Positions 23,920-33,370 of a DNA stretch of 64,000 nucleotides are shown here, piece after piece. The stretch comes from Tanypteryx hageni (lineage: Eukaryota > Arthropoda > Insecta > Odonata > Petaluridae). The number at the start of each line of letters is the position of its first letter. The stretch's first letter is position 1. The notes under the pieces are model-generated. The model ran no database searches. It saw only the letters and a list, made by a program, of their open reading frames with translations, and was not told the DNA's origin. The stretch is from assembly GCA_028673005.1 (NCBI GenBank), contig CM054118.1, positions 86,181,855 through 86,245,854 of the forward strand, given 5' to 3'. Both the position numbers and the translations under genes were made by a program.

Positions 23920-24525
23920 CAATCCATTGACGGATGAAGGCCTCCTCCAGACACCTCCAGTTTTCCCTATCAACTGCCTCCATTCTCCAAGTTGGCCCTA
24001 AGAACCTCACAAGCTATCTGTCCCATCTGTCTTTCGGTCTTCTTTTCGGTCTCTTGATATTTCTTGGGATCCATTCTATGACACTAGACGTCCGACGCCG
24101 ATCATTTCTTCTAGCAATATGACCCGCTCACTGCCAATTAAGCGCCTTTACTATTTTAATTAAGTCAAAGTCTTCTTTTTTTCCCAATCGTTAATTTTTA
24201 GATCTCTTCAGGTGATCCCCAGCATACATCTCTCCGTGCTCTTCAGTGTTGTTTGCAGGCGCTGGACTATTCTGGCCTTCATGGTCCATGCTTCGCATCC
24301 ATAGATTTCTGCTGTGATATCGTAATTTCCAGACGGCTTTTGATTGCGCCTCACCTCTTCTGGAAGAATATCTGGAATCTCTTCGGTGGGCATATTTTCT
24401 CCTTCATTTACTTCCTCATTGGCTAGTGGATCTTCGTACAGTTTGGTGTAGAATTTGTGTACTCGTTTTAGAATGATCTTCCTACAATAGTTAATCAAAC
24501 CGACTTCTAGCATCAATGCCACCAG
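23920..24525 (-). pseudogene. RTE-like LINE fragment with the reverse-transcriptase core deleted
   Basis: The minus strand reads KIILKRVHKFYTKLYEDP, EEIPDILPEEVRR, then jumps to AEIYGCEAWTMKARIVQRLQ and TTLKSTERCMLGIT. The first part normally lies upstream of the reverse transcriptase; the second (YGCEtWt ... RaMERsMLGIT) lies downstream of it. The whole polymerase domain is therefore deleted between about 24350 and 24320. Beyond a frameshift, 24120-23930 gives VIEWIPRNIKRPKRRPKDRW, WRMEAVDREN, WRCLEEAFIRQW, the usual ORF2 C-terminus of this LINE group. The element then ends near the TGATGATATAAATA at its 3' side. Confidence 0.8.
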
Positions 24526-24544
24526 TTAACGATACTTGTGCGTG

Positions 24545-24573
24545 TGTGCGTGCGTGCGTCTGTGTACATGTAA

Positions 24574-24625
<52 letters not shown>
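24545..24625. repeat. (TG)n-rich and (TA)n microsatellite
   Basis: GTGTGTGCGTGCGTGC-like repeats are followed by about 45 bp of TA repeats. Confidence 0.93.
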
Positions 24626-24629
<4 letters not shown>

Positions 24630-24699
24630 CAACTGCCTCTCATTACGCAATTTCCTTAACTTCAACCTAACTACCTTCAAATTTTCGGATTTTGTCCAT

Positions 24700-25795
24700 C
24701 GAAGTCAAACTTGAAGAACCTCAAGAAAAACTGAATAAGATCAAATGGAACATTTTTAGGGCTCAGTGAGGTAAGAAAAAATGGAGAAGGGCTGCTGAAA
24801 TTGAAGAGTGGACATCTTTTTTAATAGAGAGGAATTGACTCAGGAAGAACAGAAGGACTTCGGTTCATCGTCTAAAGAATTGAAAAGTAACATCGTGGAA
24901 ATAGAAAGTTCATCCGAGCGAGCAGCTACACTGGTGCATCAAATAAATAACGGATATCAACTGAAAATAGTCCGAGTCTAGGTGCCAACTTCGACTTACT
25001 CGGATGAGGAAGTGGATGATTTCTACCAAAATACTGGAAAATTGCATAACGAAGGAAGCTGCCATCTAAATGTGGTCAAGAATGATTTAAACCACGAAAC
25101 TAGGAGAATAAAGAAAGATGACAGCGCAGTTGAAAATGGGACACTGGCGACAGAAACGAACGAAGAGACTGAAATGTAGACTTTGCTGAATGTACCAGCC
25201 TCTACGTAATGAACTCCTTCTTTAAGAATGATTCCAGCATATAATAAACCCGGAAGTGGTCCAATGACATCAAAAATGAAATTGACTACATACTTGTCGA
25301 CAAAATGCATATGGTGGAAGACTGTTCTGTCCTCAACCAACCTGGAAGCGACTATCTAATTGTATGATATAGGATAAAATTAAATGGATAGTTGGAAAGA
25401 CGGAAGCTGGAATGGAATCCTAAGCTTATAATCAACGCACAAGTGCTAAAAGAAGAATTTCGGCTTGAACTCCTTAATTGATTCGGTGCACTGGAAGACC
25501 AAGAAGCGGAATCAAAGTTAACGCACAAGAAAGAGGCGAAGCTGTCAATTCTAAGCCAGATAAAAAGTTATCTATAAAAATTGACTTCTGAAGAAGAAAA
25601 GAAGGAGAATGAATGATAATAACCCTAAAGAAATTATCCACTTCGCAGAACTAAACAAAACTATGAGGAAGTTCATCAAAAAAGATGTGAAGAAATATAA
25701 TTATGAGCTCATCGAGAAAACTATAGTAGCTATAAGAAAATGAAGCAAAATCTCTCAATTGTAAAAACTCTCCTAACTTCTAAAAAGAGGGGAAA
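24700..25795 (+). pseudogene. RTE-like LINE apurinic endonuclease domain (CFDP2-like) relic
   Basis: Frames read IRSNGTFLGLSEVRKNGEGL, LKLKSGHLF, AATLVHQINNGYQLKIVRV, then PTSTYSDEEVDDFYQNTGKL, VMNSFFKNDSSI, IKNEIDYILVDKMHMVEDCS and GSDYLIV. These match the exonuclease-endonuclease-phosphatase fold of RTE-like LINEs (SEVR ... APTSxxxDEEVxxFY ... NEIDYIL ... GSDHRLV); the catalytic His of SDHR is replaced (GSDYL). The downstream linker is also present (about 25615-25795: KEIIHFAELNKTMRKFIKKD, YELIEKTI). Frequent stops. Such loci are often annotated as craniofacial development protein 2-like. It ends before the reverse transcriptase. Confidence 0.8.
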
Positions 25796-25799
25796 GTTC

Positions 25800-28270
25800 T
25801 TTTTTGTTTTTACCATCACCATATACTCATGTGATCGTTTTTCCAATTATTTTAATTTTGATATTTTGTGATTTCTAACGAATAACGTCAGAATAGTATA
25901 AGGCCAAGACCAGGATCATCGTCACGACCAATCTCTCTCCCGCCGCCACTTCCCATGTCTGCTTCGGCTTTTCATCGTCTGGGAAATATCAATATCTCCC
26001 TCATTTTCAAATCTCGCAAGGATGGAAAAATAGTTTCGGGGACTGTGGGATGAAGAAATATTCAGTCGAATGAGGTACTCGTGCTAGATACTCGAAAGAG
26101 GTATAGAAGGAAAGATGATGCGGACTAAATGGCATGAGGTCGAAAAGTCGAAAATATGACATATTTGACTCCAAAATGAGTTTATTGCAGGGCTAAATAT
26201 GAAATTTATTCCGCTTAATGTCTAATTTTTTTGCTATAATACAAGTCATCGACTGCGATATGCGACTCCAAAATATGGATTGCGTCGCATTTTCTGTCAT
26301 AATTCGCTAATTTATGGGAAAACTTACTTGTCGTCTTGATGACTCAATTTGATGACTACTGCACCGATCCATCTCGTATATTACAAAAATCTCTCTAATA
26401 TTTGATAAAGATATTGATTTAAATTTTAGTCTATCTATTTATGATCAATAAGAATTTTTTTAATAAATGGAGTGCTTCCTTTATCCTTTCTGCCATAAAA
26501 TGTATTTAAATTTGCAAGCAGGTATTTTAGGCAAAAAAGAATTATAATTTTAAACCAAGCGTATATCTGGCATCTAGACACCTCCGCATATCCTCACATA
26601 GTCTTCAAGCTCTCGAATCCGTTACTTTTCCTTTGGGTTCCTGCTTCTCCTTGCTGTTTTTCTTTTACTCTGCAGAAGATTTGGATAGCGAATGATAAAA
26701 GAGGAGCCAAATGATATTTTCCTACAATAGAGCATACATACACGCATTCGTGTGCTCTTTCGTAGACATTTTATTCGCGTGTACATTTTGTTTTCACTCT
26801 CAGAAGAATTAAATGTTCGTTTGCATTTGACATATGAAATAGGATGAGAGAGATCCTCATATTTCTGTGGGAAGAAATATGAAGTCACATTTAAAACTCA
26901 TGTATGATATGCTGGTTATATTAATTTAATGACTACAAAACGAATAGCGATACTTTAAACAATCATTTACTACAAAATATCTTCAATATACTTCCAATCG
27001 TGTCTGATAGACGAAGACGTGTCGGAAACAAATTATATTATCAGAGAGAAGGCCTTATTTCAAAAGGCTGCTTCCATAGGAGAAGTTAAACGTTTGTGAT
27101 ACTGAATTATTAAGCGCACGTGATGCGGTCTCTTTAGATACCTAAGTAAACAGAATCCGAACGAGATACTGGTTCGATAGATGAGTAAGTTAATTATTCC
27201 GAGCGACCGCAATACTGCCGCTCGAGGTGAAAGGGGAATGGCAGGGGGTGAGATGATCTACGGACTAGATGAAGCGTACTGCTCCAAAAAGAGAAGAGAG
27301 GGCGCGCAGAAAAGGCTTCATTTTAAATATCGGAACCTTAACGTAATCACTGATGTAGCTGAATTAAATTGTGTATATCTTCAGTTAGTTTGCCGACCTC
27401 TATAAAATGTTGCTAGAAAGATAAGTAATTAGCCATAACACTCCTTTTGCATAGTGAACTAATATTTAAAACGTTGCAATTTCAATATAATGTAGGCGTC
27501 AACAAAAGACGAAGAAAAATTCATAAATCCGAGTTTCATATTTCCTTTTTATATCGAAACAGGCATTACATGCGTAGTTAATCTTGATTATAGGGATTTT
27601 TCGTGGCTAAATCAATATATGGAAACATAAGGATTGATAATATTTATATTGTATATAAATATTTGAATCAAAATTAAAGACATTATTTATGAGAGAAAAT
27701 TATGAGGTAGTGACGAAAAATAAATCTATCGAAATTTTCCTCATAAAAGCGAGTAAATTTCACTTTAATGCCAAATTCTGCGCGAATTAAATGTTGTTAA
27801 TGATGAGAATGATCTTCGTCCTTCTGGCCTCATCTCAATTCTAATAATTTTAAAACCGCAACTTTAAAACGTTCTCATATGATACTCGAATATCGATTAC
27901 TAAGAAAATGCACTCATCTGGAATCGATCTCGCGGACTTTGGAGAGAACTGCAAAATGTCTGTCGAAACAGATTTCGGTAATCAATGCGCCAACCATAAA
28001 GCCTTGCGCGTTATGCGACCATACGCAGACAACAAAAGAAGATTGTCTAAAGAAATGATAGCAGGAGCCATCTCCTTCGTGAGGATACCCGCAACGCCCT
28101 CTTCCTCGTCCAACCGTCAACCTTGCCCTCCAGGTTTCGCCATTCGCCCACAAATGTCGATTTTTCCATCTCCAGAAGTAAACATTCCACAGCCGTATTA
28201 CTGAATTTATTACCTAAAACAGTTCCCATTAAAAATTATTTATTCTCGCTATTAATTTACATTTAAATAT
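25800..28270. other. No gene seen
   Basis: AT-rich sequence with short ORFs only. None shows a conserved domain or a clear signal peptide. The frames at 27181-27405 and 27908-28204 are compositionally ordinary but unrecognised; weak exon candidates only. Confidence 0.5.
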
Positions 28271-28273
28271 CTA

Positions 28274-28646
28274 CTAGTAGTTGATCGTCGATAAATCGAC
28301 AGATTGGTTGGATTAAATATTTACTTGGTAGTTAGACTTCTGTCACATTACCATGAAGGTCAGCGACATCGAGGTTTATTTCCTTCTACTAATGTCCGCT
28401 AGAAGCGCCACGTTATTTTCTACAGCGTCTAATGTCCGCTAGCAGCGCCACCTTAACATCATCCACTACAGCTACGTCGAGCAGAGCTTAGCCGGTCACA
28501 AAAAACCTCAATATCTCGCCAACGGTGTGACTGATTTCAATTTTATCATTTTCCTGCAAATCTGAGGTTGAGACGTTTAATATGATGCATCACGCGTTGT
28601 TGGGGCTGTTACCATCGCTTTAAAAGCATAATTTTTCACGCTAATA

Positions 28647-28679
<33 letters not shown>

Positions 28680-28685
28680 TATATT
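28274..28685 (-). mobile_element. Helitron family A, copy 1 (non-autonomous)
   Basis: Read on the minus strand, the 3' end is the perfect palindrome GTCGATTTATCGAC, a spacer of about 9 nt ending CAACTA, then CTAG (28274-28277) and T. It is the inverted counterpart of 30263-30643, sharing the words TAATGTCCGCTAGCAGCGCC, ACCTTAACATCA, CAATATCTCGCC and GACTGATTTCAATTTTAT. The 5' end is swallowed by a (TA)n expansion at about 28650-28685, so the TC start is not seen. Confidence 0.75.
28650..28685. repeat. (TA)n microsatellite
   Basis: Imperfect TA repeats with TATG variants at the 5' end of Helitron copy A1. Confidence 0.9.
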
Positions 28686-29045
28686 ATAAAGCTTTTTGAA
28701 GTTATCCTCTTAGTATCGCTCCTTCACCTCTTACCTTTCTTCACTTCAGTTAATCCCCACCTCCCCGTTCTCACATTAAAGGCCTCACGACATCCACCTC
28801 CTCCTCTCGCCCTCCTCGTCCCCATTACTCCCTCTCCCTCCCCGCCCCCACCTCCTCTCGCCTAATGCTTCCGAATAGTTTTATCACTTGCACCTTGGAT
28901 TTTCATTGCACCCGTGACGTCAGATGAATATGATATTCTAACGAGCCGAAGGCTGCGCCAATGAATTATCCTGGTCGCTGTCGTCTCGCAAAGCCTTGGA
29001 GGAGCATTTATTTTCATCATAGCCACGCCAGATTAACTAAATCAT
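28686..29045. other. CT-rich segment, no gene
   Basis: A pyrimidine-rich stretch (about 28790-28860, CCACCTCCTCTCGCC words) followed by unique-looking DNA. The 64-aa ORF across it is a compositional artefact. Confidence 0.6.
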
Positions 29046-29054
29046 AAGTTTTTT

Positions 29055-29205
29055 CTTTTGAGATTATGGGTCATTTGCCCTCAACGGTTTCGTTCCAAGT
29101 AGGGGACGGGACGATCCAAGGCTGAAAAATCCGACCTGCACTGGATTCGAACCCGGTACCGCTGCCTGGAAAGCCAACGCTCTAATCACTGCGCCACCTC
29201 TATAA
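29055..29205 (-). mobile_element. tRNA-derived SINE
   Basis: On the minus strand the sequence starts AGGTGGCGCAGTGATTAGAG (A-box) and carries GGTTCGAATCC (B-box) about 35 nt later, the internal RNA polymerase III promoter of tRNA-derived SINEs. The acceptor stem is not paired, so this is not a functional tRNA gene. A non-tRNA tail of about 80 bp follows, with TTTTTCAGCCTTGGATCG and CCCGTCCCCTACTTGG. No long A-tail is obvious. Confidence 0.75.
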
Positions 29206-30262
29206 TTATTTGTATTTTTCAATTATTCATGGCCGTTGTAATATTCATAAATTGTGCAAAGACGAAGCAATTACAGAAATAATTCCGAGTGAGATTATTT
29301 TAATTCCGAAAATCCTAAGGAAAACGAATCACCATTTACGCGTGACCATCGCTTCGTGCATGCAATTGCAACTTTTCAATGTTCCTATCAAGGTGGAAGA
29401 ACGGAAATGTTTCGAATTCTCTATCAGCTTCAAAGGCCCATCGCCATAACGTTTCAGCGCTTCCATTTTATTGGAAGGTATGTCGGAGGAAGAGAACGGT
29501 TCGCTGCGGACCAGTATTCGTCCTCGCCTGCAATCCCTCGCGAGGCATATTCACGTCTGCTGCGTTCGCCGTGGGGGCGTGTCGCGCGGATCGATGCCAG
29601 CGGAAGGCCATCGAAGAATGGAAAGTGAAGCGGATGGAGGCCCAATATAGGGATAGACAGATAGATAGGTTAATACGTAAGCGCATTTATTATCGCAAGA
29701 TTGAGGCTAGAAAATCTCTTCATCCATTTAACGCTGTGTCATGTACGAGTTAAAAAATGAATTTAACATAAATTATATAGTACAGCTGTAAATGCAAGAG
29801 GAAGAATATTTTTGGGGAAAAACTAAGGAGAAACTGGCTAAACAACCTCCCAAATTGTTGTCAAGTTTGAAGCCTCACAATAAGATAATGGATATTTTGG
29901 TGAGTTTTCTCGGGTTCTAGCAAGAGGTTATCATTCTGCACATTTGATGATTCATTACGACATTTTAAGGCTGCGGTGATAAAAATCTATTTCTATTCCT
30001 AAAATTTGAACGGCAGTGCGGAGTCCTACAGTGATCTATGATATTGCGTCGGTGAACTGCAACCCGATCTGACTCAGCCTAAGGTCCGTAAAACACTCAC
30101 ATTTTATTAATATAGGACACATATTAAATTGAAGCATCAGAACAGTAAAAGTTATTTATGGATATCCAATTGTTCAGAAATTTTTAATTCTTTTTTTAAG
30201 CTGGAAATTTATATGAAGGCGCCACAATTGATGGATTTCATAAGTACTTATGAGTGGATTAA
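29206..30262. other. GC-richer unknown segment and AT-rich DNA; no gene recognised
   Basis: 29440-29640 is notably CpG-rich (CGCTGCGG, CGCGAGGC, GTGTCGCGCGGATCGATGCC) and has open frames on both strands, including 29379-29753 plus. None encodes a family I recognise. It sits between the two inverted Helitron A copies. 29760-30262 is AT-rich and shows nothing. Confidence 0.5.
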
Positions 30263-30643
30263 TCTATATATTAATAGCGTAATAAAATGAGGTTTTTAAA
30301 GTAAAGTTAACAGCCACCTTAACGTAATATGCATCAAATTCAAAATCTCGACTTGCAGATTTGTAGGAAAATTATAAAATTGAAATCGGTCATACCGGTG
30401 GCGAGATATTGAGGTTTTTCTTGTCCGTGTAAGCTCTGCTCGAAGTAGTTGTAGTGGTTGATGTTAAGGTGGCACTGCTAGCGGACATTAGACGCTGTAG
30501 GAAATAACGAGGCACTCCAAGCGTATATTAGTAAAAATAAATAACCTTGCAGACGCTGTCCTACATGGTAATGTGACAAGACTAATTACTAAAACAATAT
30601 TTAATCTAACCAACCTGTCGATTTATCGACGGGCAACTGCTAG
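30263..30643 (+). mobile_element. Helitron family A, copy 2 (complete, 381 bp)
   Basis: The 5' end is TCTATATATTAATAGCG directly after host A; the 3' end is GTCGATTTATCGAC, GGGCAACTG, CTAG (30640-30643), then host T. This is the diagnostic Helitron structure: 5'-TC, 3' hairpin, CTRR, insertion between A and T. No coding capacity. The body matches copy 1 at 28274-28685 in inverted orientation. Confidence 0.88.
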
Positions 30644-30779
30644 TATATATTATTATTATATTAAATTAATGAGAACCATATCAGAAAAGGCAATAGAGTA
30701 GATCCATGATTATTGCGTATGTTTTGTCGACTGACTGACAGAAGGGCTTCAATAAAATAAATTGAATAATGCTGATGAG

Positions 30780-31745
30780 TGAATATTGGTAGAGGAGTAA
30801 GACAAGGGCGTGACAATCGCAAGTAGAAAATACTGAATGGGATAAATACAGACAAATCCAAGATCACGTGAATATCGGAAAAGAAGAATAATTGAACATA
30901 AATATTGGTGAAAATCCACTATAATAAGTTTCAAACGTAAACGCCTTTGGAGCGTCTTAATAAGAGATACAAAATGCACCGATGAAATAAGGACTTGAAT
31001 TACGGAAGCAAAAGAAATTTCTACTAGCGGTAAAAATAAAGGAAGATGTTCGCAAGAAATCGATAAAACAACGTGTGTGGAGTATTGCTTTATAACAGTG
31101 GAGCCCAACCTTTTTACATGGCGGGCCGAATTCGTAGTTGTGAATCCTTCGGAGGGCTGCATTGGAAGTCTCGAGTGTTTCGACGAGCCGGATGAGTGTT
31201 TACATTAGAAGTTATGTACCAAGGAATTCTGTGGTCTCATATTAGCGAAAATCAGAAAAGGTTTTGAGACGACTGAAAAAATATAAAATTGTCTATATCA
31301 AATTTTACCAATCAACTTTTCATCATAGCTTTGCGGGCTGCATAGAGTGCTCTCGGGAGCCGCATTTGGCCCGCGGGACCTCTGCTTTACATGGATCAGA
31401 ATCATGGAAACTCGAGAAAAACGTTATAAAATACTTGAAAAGCTTCGGAATGTAGGAATGGAGATGAATGCTGAAGATAAAATGAACGGATAGGATGAAA
31501 AACGAGGAAACACTGAGAAGAATAGAAGAAAAGCGAATGATTTTCCAGTTCTTAAGATAGACGAGGACTGATTGGATAGGACATTACCTGAGGAGAGCAT
31601 GATAAAAGACGTGTTAGAAAGAAAAGGAGGAAGAAAAAGATATCAGATGATAGACGAGTTGAAAATAAAAGAGAGCTACCGAGAAATCAAGGAGAATGTG
31701 GAAAACAGGAGTATGTGAAGAGCCAGGTTTAACTAAAAACCTGTC
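30780..31745 (+). pseudogene. LINE ORF2 relic, interrupted by a hAT MITE
   Basis: Reading across frames gives GRGVRQG (about 30790, reverse-transcriptase block), then KCTDEI (about 30976), TEAKEISTSGK, and RKKSIKQRVWSIAL up to 31090. After the inserted MITE (31096-31384) the same protein resumes as HGSESWKLEKNVIKYLKSFG, RMKNEETLRRIEEKRMIFQF, then WIGHYLR and WKTGVCEEPG-type C-terminus. VWSIALhGSESW across the junction is the conserved VWSVALYGxETW of RTE/CR1-like LINEs. The tail matches 5715-6003. Many stops and frameshifts. Confidence 0.8.
31096..31384. mobile_element. hAT MITE inserted in the LINE relic
   Basis: A 289-bp element. The left end is CAGTGGAGCCCAACCTTTTT; the right end complements to CAGAGGTCCCGCGGGCC. 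CTTTATAA (31088-31095) and CTTTACAT (31385-31392) are the diverged 8-bp target duplication. Removing the element and one duplicate restores the LINE frame, confirming the ends. Confidence 0.88.
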
Positions 31746-31749
31746 TACG

Positions 31750-32985
31750 GACAGATAGAACCCATTAACTTGTAAATAAGAGGAAATATTTTCTCGTCTT
31801 TTCCAAATAAAATTTAGTTTACAATTTATTTCCCAATAACTAAAAATCAACCATTTTCTATTGTAAACATTGCCTGTTGGACCAATGCCAATAATATAAT
31901 TTTCCAGTTTCACATGAAAACTTCTGAAAATTTTTCTATGCAGCGACAAAACTAGTAGATGCTAGGTTTGCAGTTGCTATGCTTTTTCATTGGAAAATAT
32001 AACTATAACATTTAAAATTTACTTAATATTTCCTTATGGGAGTTTTTTAGTCTAAATAATTGCTATTCTTCTATTCTATTATCCGATACTAAATGATTTC
32101 AAGTCATTTCACACTTTTCTTCGTTGTAAAATTCATTAGACTAACAGTAGCCACGTAATTAACAACCTATAGCTATATGAATTATATCTAACCTATATCC
32201 ATTCTAATTTTCACTTTCCTCACTTTTCTTATATATTATAAGAAAAGTAAGTATGTTGTTGATATTTTCGACTTTTATTTTTCTTAAAAATCGACGTTCA
32301 TTTTTTCTAAAAATCGACTTTTACTTTAATGCATTTTATTAGGTTTGGTAAATTTCGACGTTTAATATTCTTGAAAAGCGACCTCTAATGTCCAGGTTAT
32401 ATTTCCAAGAAATTAAAAACCTATATCGACTTTTTAAAAACTGCATTTCATTGATTATTATCTAGAATATTATATAAATTGAATCTATTCTAATAAATTT
32501 TGTTAAAAGTGTTGATATAAAAATTAGACCTCATTTTCCAGATTGTTTTCTGCTGTTTAAATTTTGGTGAATGTGTTTCAATGTGGTTTCAATCACTAAA
32601 GTGGTACAGCTATTTTTTCGGAATTAACCAGGGAGTTTATTTTATTCGTTAAATCGCCCCACTTATTCGCGAAATCTTGAACATTAGATAAAAAAATTGA
32701 CGGGACGTGAATATAGTGTACAACCAAATGAATGTGCTGAAGAAAAAATATTTGTCGAGTAACAAACGACGATTAATGTATAAAAAACCTCATGCGAGTG
32801 CACTCGGAAGATGGATGGTGGGTATGACTCGAAAAAATATAAATTTTAATAGTGTGTTTGTGAAAATCCTATAGGGACATCTGGCGATCGGTACTCATTT
32901 CCCAGTTTGGGAAAACCTTTCTTGTCATGAAGGATACCGGAAAAAGACTCAAGAGGCGTTCCCCGAATTTTGAGTAAATGACTCT
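31750..32985. other. No gene seen
   Basis: AT-rich, with a locally repeated motif near 32265-32400 (ATCGACTTTTA / AAATCGACGTTCA variants), probably a decayed short tandem repeat. No coding signal. Confidence 0.55.
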
Positions 32986-33370
32986 CTCCCACTCTTCTTT
33001 CTCTGTCTTTCTCCCCTCTCTCTCCCACTCATTTATTCCTCCCTCTCCTCTCTCTCCGTCTCCTTTTTCTTCCTCTTTTCTCCCTCCCTCTCCCCTCCCT
33101 CCCCCTCTCATCTATTCCTCCTTATCCTCTCTCTCCATCTCCTTTCTCCGTATCCTTCCCCTCTCCCTCTCTCTCCTCTCTCCCTCCCTCTCATATATTC
33201 CTCCCTCTCTCTCCATCTCCCCCTACCCCTTCCCTCTCTCTCCCTCTCCCCGCTCCATCCCTCTCTCTCCTCACTTTCTCTCTACTCAATCCCACTTCTC
33301 TCTCTGTCACCCATCCAATCTCTAAGTATTAATCTCCCTCTCTCCCTTCCACTCTCCATTTTCTTTCTTC
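32986..33370. repeat. CT-rich low-complexity tract
   Basis: Long irregular CTCTCTCCCTCTC sequence with interspersed CATCTATTCCTCC words (33105, 33190). The Ser/Pro/Leu ORF at 32978-33325 is an artefact. Confidence 0.92.

Noticed and set aside
29090..29205. tRNA gene on the minus strand
   Set aside because: A- and B-boxes are present but the acceptor stem does not pair, and a SINE-like body follows.
29379..29753. ORF in a CpG-rich segment as a host exon
   Set aside because: No recognisable domain and no supporting splice structure; open frames exist on both strands.
32978..33325. 115-aa ORF
   Set aside because: Translation of a CT-rich tract.
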